The position numbers and the translations under genes are program-made. Positions 52,247-60,737 of a DNA stretch of 64,000 bases are shown here, piece after piece. The DNA is from Acidobacteriaceae bacterium (GTDB lineage Bacteria; Acidobacteriota; Terriglobia; Bryobacterales; Bryobacteraceae), in assembly GCA_019233755.1 (NCBI GenBank), contig JAFAMD010000044.1, positions 47,982-111,981 of the forward strand, read 5' to 3'. How positions within the stretch are numbered: the first letter of the stretch is position 1; every line of letters starts with the position of its first letter. The notes below the pieces were generated by a model. The model was not told where the DNA came from and made no database searches. It saw only the letters and a list, made by a program, of their open reading frames with translations.

Positions 52247-52576
52247 CTATTTCGTATGCCGCCGCAGGATGCTGGCTGCGAGATGTACCAGAACAGCAAT
52301 GCCGAGCCAAACTAACCAATTGGATAACGGACCGGTGGCAAACATGAACGTATTGGTCCATCCGAAGTTGGCGGCGAGACTCCAGAGAGCCAGAGCGTAG
52401 GCGGAAAACACCGCCGGCCCCATCAAAGCCGACAGCAGACTTCCAAACTCTTGCGCCGTATCGCCAGCCCAATGACCAGCGCGTTCCAGAACGTTGCTGC
52501 CGGACTGCAATACGCCCGCAACACCACGGCTTTGTTCGACGCGAATTGCAATCTCTGATGTCCGAGTCTCAGGCAT
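52247..52576 (-). CDS. Small two-helix membrane protein, paralogue A
   Basis: A 109-aa protein with an amphipathic, Ser/Arg-rich N-terminus (RTSEIAIRVEQSRGVAGVLQSG) and two helices (AVFSAYALALWSLAA and NWLVWLGIAVLVHLAASIL). It shares a pattern with the protein at 52862-53146: LWSL-A, a T/F loop, then S-W-VWL and a second helix ending in a basic R-R/N-R tail. I recognise no family name. The gene is about 100 bases downstream of the rhomboid start (the two read the same way with rhomboid after it), so it could be the upstream gene of the same unit. Confidence 0.7.
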   Translation of the reverse strand: MPETRTSEIAIRVEQSRGVAGVLQSGSNVLERAGHWAGDTAQEFGSLLSALMGPAVFSAYALALWSLAANFGWTNTFMFATGPLSNWLVWLGIAVLVHLAASILRRHTK

Positions 52577-52861
52577 TCTTTACGCCTTTCTAGAATTTCC
52601 GATGCACGCGAAGGACCGAAAGTTTCCGAGTGGGGACCGGCCTTTTCGTCGACCCAAATAGTGAACCGCTACCGTAGAGAACGATGTAAAAAATTCGACT
52701 TTAGATTCGGAAATTAGGTAGAAACCCAACATCATTCCCGTTTTAGGGATTATTGAGCGTTCCTTAACTATGAATAATGGAAATGTAATGCAGAAGGACT
52801 GCCGACTATTCGTCAGAAGCAGTCGGCTATTCGGCAGAATCGGGTGCGTTTGCGATGTAAT
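52577..52861. other. Spacer between the paired membrane genes, with a nested hairpin
   Basis: The 285-bp spacer is AT-richer than its surroundings in its middle (for example TAGATTCGGAAATTAGG and CTTAACTATGAATAATGG) and has no ORF. At 52797-52836, CTGCCGA and TCGGCAG form an outer stem around GCCGAC/GTCGGC inner arms, with TATTCG repeated. On the minus strand this lies just after paralogue B, so it could terminate its transcript, but there is no T-run. Confidence 0.35.
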
Positions 52862-53146
52862 TTAGCGGGCATAGTCCTGCCGAGGGAGGCGGGCATACCG
52901 GTTCAGCAGCCATGCCGAAAGCGAGAGACCGGCAGCCGACAGCAGCCACACCTGCCAGTGCGAAAAGAATCCACCGGTAATAAAAAACTTACCGGTCAGC
53001 TTGAGCTCCGCACCCAGGCTCCAGAGTGTAACGGTGAAAGCAATCAAGGCAAAGGGTGTGAGCAAAGAGGCGAATGCGAGCGCCGCGTTTTGAAACTTCG
53101 GCGCGGAGCCCAGGCGCCGCTTCCTCCAGTTAATGCGAACGACCAT
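52862..53146 (-). CDS. Small two-helix membrane protein, paralogue B
   Basis: About 94 aa. The start is uncertain: ATG 53146 (MVVRINWRKRR) is preferred over TTG 53167. A basic N-terminus (INWRKRRLGSAPKF) leads to two helices (FASLLTPFALIAFTVTLWSLG and WQVWLLSAAGLSLSAWLL) and a basic tail (NRYARLPRQ). It aligns with paralogue A: LWSLAANFGWTNTFMFATG against LWSLGAELKLTGKFFITGG, then S-W-VWL. Basic N- and C-termini suggest both ends are cytoplasmic. The function is unknown. Confidence 0.65.
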   Translation of the reverse strand: MVVRINWRKRRLGSAPKFQNAALAFASLLTPFALIAFTVTLWSLGAELKLTGKFFITGGFFSHWQVWLLSAAGLSLSAWLLNRYARLPRQDYAR

Positions 53147-53252
53147 GCAGCAAGACCCGTTCTTCAAGGCTAGCAGGCGAAGCAGCGGGTGTCACGAATG
53201 GCTCGCTTATACTCTTTGCGAGGACTGAGCCCGGATACTGAGGAAAAAGCAA

Positions 53253-54404
53253 ATGAAAAAAATAAAGACAGCGATTGTTGGAACAGGCTTTATGGGCAAG
53301 GTGCACGCAGAGAACGTGCGCCGGTTGGGCAATGTCGAGATCGCGGCAGTGGTAGGCAGCCGCCCGGAGACTGCACAGAAGTTTGCCGACAGCATGGGAA
53401 TCCCCAGCGCCACGAGCAATCTCAAGGACGTCCTGGATAACAAGGAGATCGGAGCGGTTCACATCTGCACGCCGAACGTAGACCACTTTCCAATGTCGCT
53501 TGCCGCCGTCGAGGCCGGCAAGGCTGTACTCTGCGAGAAACCTATGACGATGAACGTGGAGGAGGCTCGCAAGCTGGTGGCGGCGGCGAAAGCGAAGAAC
53601 ACAGTCAATTGCGTACAACACAACCTGCGCTACTACCCCGTGGTTCAGCAGATCCGGCAGATGATTGCGCATGGGGATCTGGGCGAGATTCTGATCGTGC
53701 AGGGAACCTATTCGCAGGACTGGCTGCTGTACGACACAGACTGGAACTGGCGGCTGGATTCCAAATCGAACGGCAAACTGCGCGTTATGGGCGATATCGG
53801 TTCTCACTGGATGGATATGATCCAGCACCTGACCGGCCTGAAGATCACCAGCCTGACCGCCGACTTGGAGACGTTTCACAAGAATCGCAAGCGGCCGAAG
53901 GGCTCGGTGGAAACGTTCGCAGGCAAGAAGGGTGTCAGCGGCGAGTACGAGACGTTCCCGATCGACACCGAAGATTTCGGCATGGTCATGCTGCACCTGG
54001 GCGGCCGGGCGCGGGGATCGTTCACCGTAAGCCAGATGTCAGCGGGGCGCAAGAACAAATTTGAGTTCGAGATTTTCGGAACGAAAGCCGGGGTTGCTTG
54101 GAATCAGGAGCAACCGGATACACTTTGGATCGGACACAGGAACGAGCCGAATCAAATCCTCATCAAGGATGCCTCCCTGTTTTATCCAGAGGCGGCGACG
54201 TTTGCCGACCTGCCGGGCGGGCATAGCGAAGGCTATGACGATTCGCACAAGCAGGTATTCAAGCGCTTTTACGCAAGAGTCGCGGACCCGTCGGCACCGA
54301 TCGATTATCCTACCTTCGAAGATGGCCTGCACGGCATGATCCTTCTTGAGAAGGTAGCCGAAAGCGCCGCGAAACGCGGCTGGGTAGACGTCGAATACAA
54401 GTAA
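53253..54404 (+). CDS. Gfo/Idh/MocA-family oxidoreductase
   Basis: NAD(P)-dependent sugar or polyol dehydrogenase of 383 aa, cytoplasmic. The Rossmann start is KTAIVGTGFMGKVHAENVRRLG; VHICTPNVDHF and LCEKPMTMNVEEARKLV are family hallmarks, with the catalytic Lys in EKP. The C-terminal alpha/beta domain starts NLRYYPVVQQIR and includes MGDIGSHWMDMIQHLTGLK, where the His/Asp pair is the substrate site. Substrate is unknown. GAGG nine bases upstream is a good ribosome site. It is followed by a secreted protein of unknown function five bases later, in the same direction. Confidence 0.92.
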   Translation: MKKIKTAIVGTGFMGKVHAENVRRLGNVEIAAVVGSRPETAQKFADSMGIPSATSNLKDVLDNKEIGAVHICTPNVDHFPMSLAAVEAGKAVLCEKPMTMNVEEARKLVAAAKAKNTVNCVQHNLRYYPVVQQIRQMIAHGDLGEILIVQGTYSQDWLLYDTDWNWRLDSKSNGKLRVMGDIGSHWMDMIQHLTGLKITSLTADLETFHKNRKRPKGSVETFAGKKGVSGEYETFPIDTEDFGMVMLHLGGRARGSFTVSQMSAGRKNKFEFEIFGTKAGVAWNQEQPDTLWIGHRNEPNQILIKDASLFYPEAATFADLPGGHSEGYDDSHKQVFKRFYARVADPSAPIDYPTFEDGLHGMILLEKVAESAAKRGWVDVEYK

Positions 54405-54409
54405 AAAGC

Positions 54410-55054
54410 ATGAGGCGAGCGCTGGGTTGGGTGATTGTCGCAGCACTGCTCTATCCTGCGCTTGCGGGCGCACGCTCGAAGAAGCTGGCCGCAGTCGACC
54501 TGTACTGCGACCAGCTCAAAAGCGAGTTCCGCGAGACAGTTCCGATTGTGTTCTCCGGGCCGGACCCATGGGTGGAGATAGATGATGCCGGAGCCGTGCT
54601 GCGCGATGAGGCGATTGCCTATGTGTACGCCGAGGGGTCGATTATCCGGTGGGTGGTGCTGGTCCTCGATGGATCAAGGAACAACTGGGTCCAGACTGTG
54701 AACTATTACTTCCGCGAGGACGGAATGCTGGCCAAGCGCGAGCGCTTCCTTGAATCGCGGGCCGCGAACGTCGACTTTGAGCAGATCAGTTATTTCGAAA
54801 ATGGCCGCGTGGTCAAGAACCAAAGCCACCATCACGCGCTGGACAGCGGGCGCGAGGACAAAAACAGGCTGGATGATCCGAATGCGCCCCTTTACCTGAG
54901 CACGGACGAACTGCCCTTCCCCGAGACGCCCGATTACCGGCGGCAGTTAGCCCGGCTACCCGAGCGAATTTCGCCTGGCAAATGTGCACCGCGGCGGTAC
55001 GTGTTGTGGGATCCGGCTCGCAGGCCTATGGACGACTCACCGCAAAAGGATTAG
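54410..55054 (+). CDS. Secreted protein, unknown function
   Basis: A 214-aa exported protein. A signal peptide (ALGWVIVAALLYPALAGARS) precedes an alpha/beta chain with VDLYCDQLKSEFRETVPIVFSGPDPWVEIDDAG, WVQTVNYYFREDGMLAKRERF and ESRAANVDFEQISYFENGRVVK. Repeated YF-EDG and YFENG elements suggest a beta repeat. It ends in a proline/arginine-rich tail. The gene follows the Gfo/Idh gene by five bases and is probably co-transcribed. I recognise no family. Confidence 0.75.
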   Translation: MRRALGWVIVAALLYPALAGARSKKLAAVDLYCDQLKSEFRETVPIVFSGPDPWVEIDDAGAVLRDEAIAYVYAEGSIIRWVVLVLDGSRNNWVQTVNYYFREDGMLAKRERFLESRAANVDFEQISYFENGRVVKNQSHHHALDSGREDKNRLDDPNAPLYLSTDELPFPETPDYRRQLARLPERISPGKCAPRRYVLWDPARRPMDDSPQKD

Positions 55055-55065
55055 CAGATCGGGAA

Positions 55066-56562
55066 TCAAGTGTCCATTTTTGGACGCACGGGCCGGAGAT
55101 TCAGGAATGCCAGGAGCAATCCGACGCCCAGGCAAATCCAGGCAAACCAGTCGCCATAGCGCGCGTAGAAAGTGGGATCTTCGACGACTCCGTAGCGGAT
55201 GGGGGCGGCTATTTCGCGATAGGGCGGAAGGCGACGGGTAATGCGCCCGGCGGGATCAATGATGGCCGTGAATCCGTCATTGGTGGCGCGGATCAGATAG
55301 CGGCGGTTCTCAACGGCGCGCATCCGAGCAAGCAAGAGATGTTGTTCGCGTGCCTCGCTGTGGCCGAAATAAGCGTCGTTCGAGAGGTTGACGAGAACGT
55401 CGGCGCCCCTTGTTGTGAACTGGCGTACGAAATCCGGAAAAGCCGATTCGTAACAGATAAAAATACCCAGGCGGCGACCGGCAGCGGGCAGAACCTTTAT
55501 TTCATGGCCGGGAACGAAATCGCCCGCCTCCCCTGTGATGCGGTTCACCCAGGAGAATAACGGCGGAACGAATTCACCAAACGGAACGAGGTTGATCTTG
55601 TCATACCGACCGATTTCCAGGCCGTCAGGACCGAGCAGAACGGCCGAGTTCAACGGCTGATTGGGTCCGGCGTACGCAACCGTACCGAACAGAAAATAGC
55701 CATGTTGCCGTGCGATGCTGGCGGCAGCCTGATGGAACTCGGGGTCGTTGTAATAGTAGAGCGGAGCGGGAAGCTCCGGCCAGATCACGAGCGGAGCGGG
55801 CAGCGCATTCGACAATGCGCTCAATTCGCGTTCGGTTTTCTCTTCGAGCAGGCCGGTCCACTCAACGCCTGGATCGATGTCCGGCTGCACGACCAGGGCC
55901 GAGCCGGTGGGGGGCACGTTTTCGCGGATCGGCGGAAGCAGCCAGAGCGCACCGAGCGGGAGCAGCGGCAACAGCCATCGGCGGGGGCGCCGGAGGATGA
56001 CGCAGGCCAGCGCGACCGCAAGCATGGAGAAGATGAACGAAACCCCATAAACGCCAACGAATGGCGCCACTCGCAGGGGCACGGACATGTCGATCCCGGC
56101 GTTTCCGAGATCCAGCCAGGCGAAGCCGAACGTGCTGTGGGTCCGCTCGAGTCCGGTCCAGAGTGCAGCTACAGCCGGCACCGCATAGGCGCGGTGCAGC
56201 AGCGGGCCGGCAAGCCAACTGAACACGGCAAGATGCAATCCCTTGAAAAGAGCGAACAGGACGAAGGTTCCCCAACCGCCCCATCGCCCCATTCCGCCAT
56301 GCACTTCGAGAACAAACTGGATCCAGTTGCAAAGGAAAAACCAATAGAAGATGCCGGCCGCCCAACCGTAAGCAAAGCGCTGCCAGCCGGCAGGGGTTCG
56401 CGCGAGCACAATCAGCAGTGGGGTGAGTGCCACGGGTGCGAGCCAGCGCAGATCGAACTTCGGGAACACCAGCAGGAGCAGGACGGACGTCAGCAGCGCC
56501 AGCAGTGTATGCAGCAGAACCCGGCGGTGATACGGGGAGAACGCGTCCCGGAGCCTAGGCAT
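55066..56562 (-). CDS. lnt: Apolipoprotein N-acyltransferase
   Basis: Transfers a third acyl chain to the N-terminal Cys of lipoproteins in the inner membrane. The 498-aa chain has an N-terminal membrane half of about six to eight helices and a C-terminal carbon-nitrogen hydrolase domain. The catalytic triad is Glu in VIWPELPAPLYY, Lys in YDKINLVPFGEF and Cys in IFICYESAFPDF. NRRYLIRATNDGFTAIID near the end is typical. It overlaps lipA by eight bases on the same strand, so lipA-lnt form a unit. The presence of lnt fits a diderm. Confidence 0.95.
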   Translation of the reverse strand: MPRLRDAFSPYHRRVLLHTLLALLTSVLLLLVFPKFDLRWLAPVALTPLLIVLARTPAGWQRFAYGWAAGIFYWFFLCNWIQFVLEVHGGMGRWGGWGTFVLFALFKGLHLAVFSWLAGPLLHRAYAVPAVAALWTGLERTHSTFGFAWLDLGNAGIDMSVPLRVAPFVGVYGVSFIFSMLAVALACVILRRPRRWLLPLLPLGALWLLPPIRENVPPTGSALVVQPDIDPGVEWTGLLEEKTERELSALSNALPAPLVIWPELPAPLYYYNDPEFHQAAASIARQHGYFLFGTVAYAGPNQPLNSAVLLGPDGLEIGRYDKINLVPFGEFVPPLFSWVNRITGEAGDFVPGHEIKVLPAAGRRLGIFICYESAFPDFVRQFTTRGADVLVNLSNDAYFGHSEAREQHLLLARMRAVENRRYLIRATNDGFTAIIDPAGRITRRLPPYREIAAPIRYGVVEDPTFYARYGDWFAWICLGVGLLLAFLNLRPVRPKMDT

Positions 56563-57478
56563 GCGCCTGGGCTGCCTCCTCGCTCACACGGTCGGCCATG
56601 TAAGAGCTGCGCACGAAGGGACCACTGAAAACCATCTTGAAACCGATGGAGAGACCGTATTCACGATAGCCATCGAACTGCGCGGGCGTCACATACTCAG
56701 CAACGCGGAGATTACGGCGAGTCGGCTGGAGATATTGACCGATGGTTGCGACATCGACATTCGAGGCCAGAATGTCGCGCAGCAGCTCTTCCACCTCAAC
56801 CATGGACTCTCCTAAACCGACCATGAGACCGGATTTGGTCAGCACGCCGGGATGGTGGGCTTTGGCGAAGCGAAGAACTTCGAGAGACCGATGGTAATTC
56901 GCCTGCGGCCGCACGCGGCGGTACAGCCGGCGGACGCTCTCCATATTGTGGTTGTAAACGTGAGGCCCGGCATCGAGCACGCGAGCGACGGCGTCGAGGT
57001 CGCCATTGAAGTCAGGCGTGAGCACTTCGACCCGTGCATGCGGAATTGCCTGCCGGACCTGCTGCACGGTTTCGGCAAAATGGTGCGAGCCGCCATCCGG
57101 AAGGTCGTCCCGGTTGACGGAAGTGATCACAACATAGCGCAGATTCATGCGCGAGGCCATGTCGGCGACGTGGCGCGGCTCGTCGGGATCGAGGGAGAAC
57201 TCGTGTTTTGCCGCTGACCCTTTCGGAACCGAGCAGAAGCCGCATCCCCGAGTGCACAGGTTGCCGAGAATCATGAAGGTGGCGGCGCCGCGCTCGAAGC
57301 ATTCGTGGATGTTGGGACAGCGGGCGGATTCACAGACGGTATGGAGGCGGCGCTCGCGAAGCTGCGTCTTTAGCGAATGGACCGCCTCGAAATGCGTCGG
57401 ACCCTTGCGAAGCCACGCCGGCAAGCGCGGCTGGGCAATGGAAGAAGCCGGTTCAATACTGACTAGCAAATCTGACAC
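56555..57478 (-). CDS. lipA: Lipoyl synthase
   Basis: Radical SAM enzyme that inserts two sulfurs into octanoyl-lipoyl domains. Both iron-sulfur clusters are supported: CESARCPNIHECFE for the auxiliary cluster and CTRGCGFCSVPKG (CxxxCxxC) for the SAM cluster. GSHHFAETVQQVR and SGLMVGLGESMVEVEELL follow as in family members; the C-terminal Ser loop FSGPFVRSSYMA ends it. Length 307 aa is normal. It would supply lipoate to the pyruvate dehydrogenase whose E1 is at 24.7 kb. lipB is not adjacent. Confidence 0.97.
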   Translation of the reverse strand: MSDLLVSIEPASSIAQPRLPAWLRKGPTHFEAVHSLKTQLRERRLHTVCESARCPNIHECFERGAATFMILGNLCTRGCGFCSVPKGSAAKHEFSLDPDEPRHVADMASRMNLRYVVITSVNRDDLPDGGSHHFAETVQQVRQAIPHARVEVLTPDFNGDLDAVARVLDAGPHVYNHNMESVRRLYRRVRPQANYHRSLEVLRFAKAHHPGVLTKSGLMVGLGESMVEVEELLRDILASNVDVATIGQYLQPTRRNLRVAEYVTPAQFDGYREYGLSIGFKMVFSGPFVRSSYMADRVSEEAAQAHA

Positions 57479-57496
57479 GAAACTTCATTGTTGCAT

Positions 57497-57515
57497 CCGG
57501 CCCCACGAAGGCCGG
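57497..57515 (-). terminator. Short hairpin between the AIM24 gene and lipA
   Basis: CCGGCC (57497-57502) pairs with GGCCGG (57510-57515) around a seven-base loop, two bases after the AIM24 stop on the minus strand. There is no T-run, so termination is uncertain. Confidence 0.3.
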
Positions 57516-57517
57516 TG

Positions 57518-58411
57518 CTAATCGTCGCTCGAGAAAAAACTGCCCAGGTTGCCGCTGGCGATAGCACTGAGGGGATTGCGTTCATCGCCCGCGCCGCGAT
57601 GCTCGGCGGGCGCAAGCTCGTGCCGCAGCCGCTCGAGTGTCATGCTCTGCAAGATGACCCGGCCCGGGCCGGTTAGCGTAGTGAGAAACAGACCCTCGCC
57701 GCCGAAGACCGCAGTGCTGATGTTGCCGACCAGTTGAACGTCGTAATTAACGGTGGGCTCGAATGCGACCAGATGACCGGTCTGGACCTGCAGGATTTCG
57801 CCAGGAGCGAGAGTGTAGTCCACGTGATCGCCGCCGGCGTGCACGAAAACCGCGCCGGGACCGGTGAGTTTCTGCAGGATAAAGCCTTCGCCGCCAAGGA
57901 GCCCGGCTCCCAACCTGCGGACCATGGCGATATCCAGTTGAACGCTGTCCTGCGCAAAGAGGAAGCCGTCGCGCTGAACCATCATAGTTTGCCCAGGGGC
58001 GAGATCGAAGACCTGAATCTTGCCGGGATAGTGGCCGGCAAAGCCAACCTCGCCCGGCATTGTCGACGCTCGAAAATACGTGAAGAACAGCGACTCGCCC
58101 ATGAGTTTCCGTTTGATGGCGCCGATGATCTTCTGGCTGATCGATTGGCCGGTCATCCGGGTGGCCCAGTCTACGTTGGCAGACTTGTAGACCATCTTGC
58201 CTGCCTCCGCGTAGATTTCCTGCCCGGGCTGAAGGTGCACACGGGCGATTTGCAGATTGTGGCCCTCGATGTCGTACTTGAGCGGTGTGACCGCCGGTGC
58301 AGGCGGGTAGTAAGAAGCAGCAGCACCGGCAGATGCCGTCGCCTGCCCGCAGTTCAAGCAAAACTTCGCAGAATCAGGAAGTTGATTACCACAGTTTGTG
58401 CAGAATGCCAT
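57518..58411 (-). CDS. AIM24/TIGR00266 protein with N-terminal zinc ribbon
   Basis: A 297-aa soluble protein. Residues 1-25 are a zinc ribbon (FCTNCGNQLPDSAKFCLNCGQ). After a Pro/Ala linker, the AIM24 (DUF124, TIGR00266) beta-helix domain begins with YDIEGHNLQIARVHLQPGQEIYAEAGKMVYKS and runs through LTGPGAVFVHAGGDHVDYTLAPGEILQVQTGHLVAFEPTVNYDV. AIM24 proteins are found from bacteria to mitochondria and have no agreed enzymatic role. The zinc ribbon fusion suggests a protein or nucleic acid contact. A start at ATG 58411 is well supported. It is upstream of lipA with a hairpin between. Confidence 0.85.
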   Translation of the reverse strand: MAFCTNCGNQLPDSAKFCLNCGQATASAGAAASYYPPAPAVTPLKYDIEGHNLQIARVHLQPGQEIYAEAGKMVYKSANVDWATRMTGQSISQKIIGAIKRKLMGESLFFTYFRASTMPGEVGFAGHYPGKIQVFDLAPGQTMMVQRDGFLFAQDSVQLDIAMVRRLGAGLLGGEGFILQKLTGPGAVFVHAGGDHVDYTLAPGEILQVQTGHLVAFEPTVNYDVQLVGNISTAVFGGEGLFLTTLTGPGRVILQSMTLERLRHELAPAEHRGAGDERNPLSAIASGNLGSFFSSDD

Positions 58412-58445
58412 CGCTATATGCTAACGAAGATTGTGTCCGGAGAGT

Positions 58446-59234
58446 TCAGCGAAGTGGAAAGAGAAACTGCAACGCGTAACGAATGCGCTGGCCCCAAGCC
58501 TTTTCATTATGCGCCGCGCCTTCGTCCTGCATGAATGCGAGATCGACTCCGAGTTCCCAGCCTTTTTCGATGAGGGCGTCCTTCAGCTCGATTGCCTGAT
58601 TCACAACGAGTTCAGGATTGCTCCCTTCGCAGGTTCCAATATCGAGCCAGATTTTTTGGCCGAATTTACGCGGCAGCTTACGCACTTCCTTCAGGATGGC
58701 TCGATTCGCCCACCATACCGCGGGAGACATCACAATGAGCTTGCCGAAGAGCGCCGGGTATTTCATCCCGAGATAGAGCGTAACCAAGCCGCCGAGAGAC
58801 GAACCGCCCAGTCCGGTGTACTGCACGTCCGGAAGCGTGCGGTACCGGCTGTCGATGAAGGGCTTGAGCTCCTCGACGATCATTCTGCCGTACGCCTGGG
58901 CACGGCCTCCCCGGCCGCGGCGGTCACGCACGGGCGTGTACTCGGCGAGCCGTTTTTCGCCTGTGTTGTAGATGCCGGCGATGATGAGCGGCTCGATCTG
59001 GCCGGTGCGAATCAGATCGTCGGCAACCTCGTCGAGCCCCCATTCATTGCCGAGAAAGGCGGTAGCGGCATCGAAGAGATTCTGCCCGTCGTGGAGATAG
59101 AGAACTGGATAACGCCGGCCCGGCGACGAATCGTAATCGGGCGGGAGGTAAACGGCAATATCCCGGCTGACGTCGACGAATCTGGACGTGAATGCCTTGT
59201 GAAGCCGGATGGCGCCGGTTGAGGTATACGGCAA
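58446..59234 (-). CDS. Enterochelin-esterase-like serine hydrolase
   Basis: About 262 aa, alpha/beta-hydrolase of the Fes/YieL type. The oxyanion and nucleophile region is YPVLYLHDGQNLFD and GLGGSSLGGLVTLYL (GxSxG), with the general His probably in GAAHNEKAW. The track start at 59348 overlaps msrB by 109 bases and reads msrB's C-terminus out of frame; I prefer TTG at 59234 with AGGA five bases upstream, six bases after the msrB stop. The likely substrate is an ester of a peptide or siderophore, not proven. It follows msrB in the same direction. Confidence 0.83.
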   Translation of the reverse strand: MPYTSTGAIRLHKAFTSRFVDVSRDIAVYLPPDYDSSPGRRYPVLYLHDGQNLFDAATAFLGNEWGLDEVADDLIRTGQIEPLIIAGIYNTGEKRLAEYTPVRDRRGRGGRAQAYGRMIVEELKPFIDSRYRTLPDVQYTGLGGSSLGGLVTLYLGMKYPALFGKLIVMSPAVWWANRAILKEVRKLPRKFGQKIWLDIGTCEGSNPELVVNQAIELKDALIEKGWELGVDLAFMQDEGAAHNEKAWGQRIRYALQFLFPLR

Positions 59235-59239
59235 CGATC

Positions 59240-59788
59240 CTAACTTTTCTTGAAGTCGAGGGACGCTGAGTTCATGCAGTAGCGAAGTCCCGTCGGCTTG
59301 GGGCCGTCGTCGAAGAGGTGTCCGAGGTGCGCGTCGCATTTGGCACAACGCACTTCCGTGCGAACCATACCATAGCTGGTATCCGAGCGATTTTCAACAT
59401 TTTCTTTTGCGATCGGCGCCCAGAAGCTTGGCCAACCCGTGCCGGATTCGAACTTGGTGTCGGAGGAAAAAAGTGCGTTTCCGCAGCATACACAGCGATA
59501 GATGCCGTGTTCGTGATTGTCCCAATATTGGCCCGTGAAGGCTCGCTCGGTTCCCGCGTGGCGCGTTACCTCGTACTGCTCGGGCTTTAACTGCTGTCGC
59601 CACTCGGCATCTGACTTCACAACCTTCTCCACTTCAATGACTCCTTTTCGCTCTCCGCTGTCAGTGAACTCGACAACCTTCACAAACTTCGCGCCTTTGG
59701 CCGATGCTGTCCTTCCAAGACCAGCCAGGACCAGCCCGAGAGAGGCAGCCGACCGGCAGCTATTCGCTAGGAAAGTTCTGCGTCGCAT
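59240..59788 (-). CDS. msrB: Peptide-methionine (R)-S-oxide reductase, exported
   Basis: Reduces the R-epimer of methionine sulfoxide in oxidised proteins. A twin-arginine-like signal ([25 protein letters not shown]) precedes the MsrB domain. Zinc-binding CVCCGNALF and [15 protein letters not shown] carry four Cys ligands, and the catalytic Cys is in [13 protein letters not shown]. The RRRTFL motif suggests Tat export of the folded, zinc-loaded enzyme. Length 182 aa fits the exported type. It is the first gene of a pair with the esterase. Confidence 0.94.
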   Translation of the reverse strand: MRRRTFLANSCRSAASLGLVLAGLGRTASAKGAKFVKVVEFTDSGERKGVIEVEKVVKSDAEWRQQLKPEQYEVTRHAGTERAFTGQYWDNHEHGIYRCVCCGNALFSSDTKFESGTGWPSFWAPIAKENVENRSDTSYGMVRTEVRCAKCDAHLGHLFDDGPKPTGLRYCMNSASLDFKKS

Positions 59789-59859
59789 ATCTGTATGTTA
59801 GTTCGAAGGAACCTTTCAGCAGGTTACGCCGGCGCAATTCTCTTGCTAAATTGAGAGGC

Positions 59860-60102
59860 ATGCCTATCTTTGAATACGCCTGCGACGATTGCGGCACTAA
59901 ATTCGAGAAGCTGGTGCGACGGAGCGCAGAGGCGGAGACCCTCCGCTGTCCTACTTGTGGGCAGGATCACCTGACAACCCAGTACTCGACATTTGCCGCT
60001 CATTCGGGAAGCGCGAGCAGCCATTCGGAAGCTCCTGCGGCGTGCGGGGAAGGCATGTGCGGATCCGGCTTCTGCGGAAGCGGCATGTGCGGGATGAATT
60101 GA
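59860..60102 (+). CDS. FmdB-family zinc-ribbon regulator-like protein
   Basis: An 80-aa protein. It opens with MPIFEYACDDCGTKFEKLV, then TLRCPTCGQDHL, the FmdB (PF09723) zinc ribbon with CxxC pairs. The tail is Gly/Ser/Cys-rich (CGEGMCGSGFCGSGMCGMN). FmdB proteins are small putative regulators or zinc chaperones. The ATG at 59860, with GAGAGG just upstream, is far better than the longer track start at 59704, which reads the reverse of msrB. It faces the response regulator, whose end is two bases away. Confidence 0.88.
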   Translation: MPIFEYACDDCGTKFEKLVRRSAEAETLRCPTCGQDHLTTQYSTFAAHSGSASSHSEAPAACGEGMCGSGFCGSGMCGMN

Positions 60103-60104
60103 CA

Positions 60105-60527
60105 CTAAGCGGGCGTTCCGTTACCGAATACCTCTGAGCAGGCACTGCGTATCGCGCCCAGAAAACCATCGAAACTCGATGGTTTGGTGATGTATTGGCG
60201 GGCACCCAGCGAAAACGACTTTCGCTGGTCAGAAGGCGCCGACGATGACGTAAAGACGACAGCCGGAATCGAGCGGAGATCGCCGTCGCTTTGCAATTCC
60301 GCGAGGATCTCGAGCCCGCTCCTTCGGGGAAGATTGAGGTCGAGCAGGATCAGATCGGGTTTCGGAGCTGATTCATAAGTGCCGGACCGGTGGAGAAAAG
60401 CGATCGCCTGGTCGCCATCCGAGACGCGGTAAACCTGCAGAGGAATGTCTGCTTCCCGCAAAGCAGTTTCGAGCAGAAACGCGGCTGCATCCTCATCCTC
60501 TATATAAAGAAGAACCTTCTCGCGCAT
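60105..60527 (-). CDS. Response regulator (Rcp1-like receiver domain)
   Basis: A 140-aa single-domain receiver. VLLYIEDEDAAAFLLETAL is the acidic pocket, LILLDLNLPRRSGLEIL has the phospho-Asp, VVFTSS the Thr and YITKPSSFDGFL the Lys. The extended loop FLHRSGTYESAPKPD is typical of Rcp1-like regulators of bacteriophytochrome and hybrid kinases. No kinase is adjacent. The promoter region between this gene and lexA (60528-60737, 210 bases) contains AT-rich TTGACTTTCG and TAAAATG but no clean -35/-10 pair at optimal spacing. Confidence 0.9.
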   Translation of the reverse strand: MREKVLLYIEDEDAAAFLLETALREADIPLQVYRVSDGDQAIAFLHRSGTYESAPKPDLILLDLNLPRRSGLEILAELQSDGDLRSIPAVVFTSSSAPSDQRKSFSLGARQYITKPSSFDGFLGAIRSACSEVFGNGTPA

Positions 60528-60737
60528 TAATACCTATCGTTTTGTGGCTTTCGTGTCTCGCGACCGGCGCTGGACAAACGGCGCCCCAACCCCACCCATT
60601 CATGTGTATCACGGCGTCCGTACGGCACTAGAACCAACTCGACTTCAAGGACCGTTGCGGGCACGTATTTTTCACCTTTTCTGTTGACTTTCGTTATTTA
60701 TTCGCCAACACTAAAATGCGAGGGCGAGGAGATCTGA

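Noticed and set aside
55702-56628. 308-aa plus-strand ORF opposite lnt
   Set aside because: Antisense, Gln/Arg-rich and without signal or motif.
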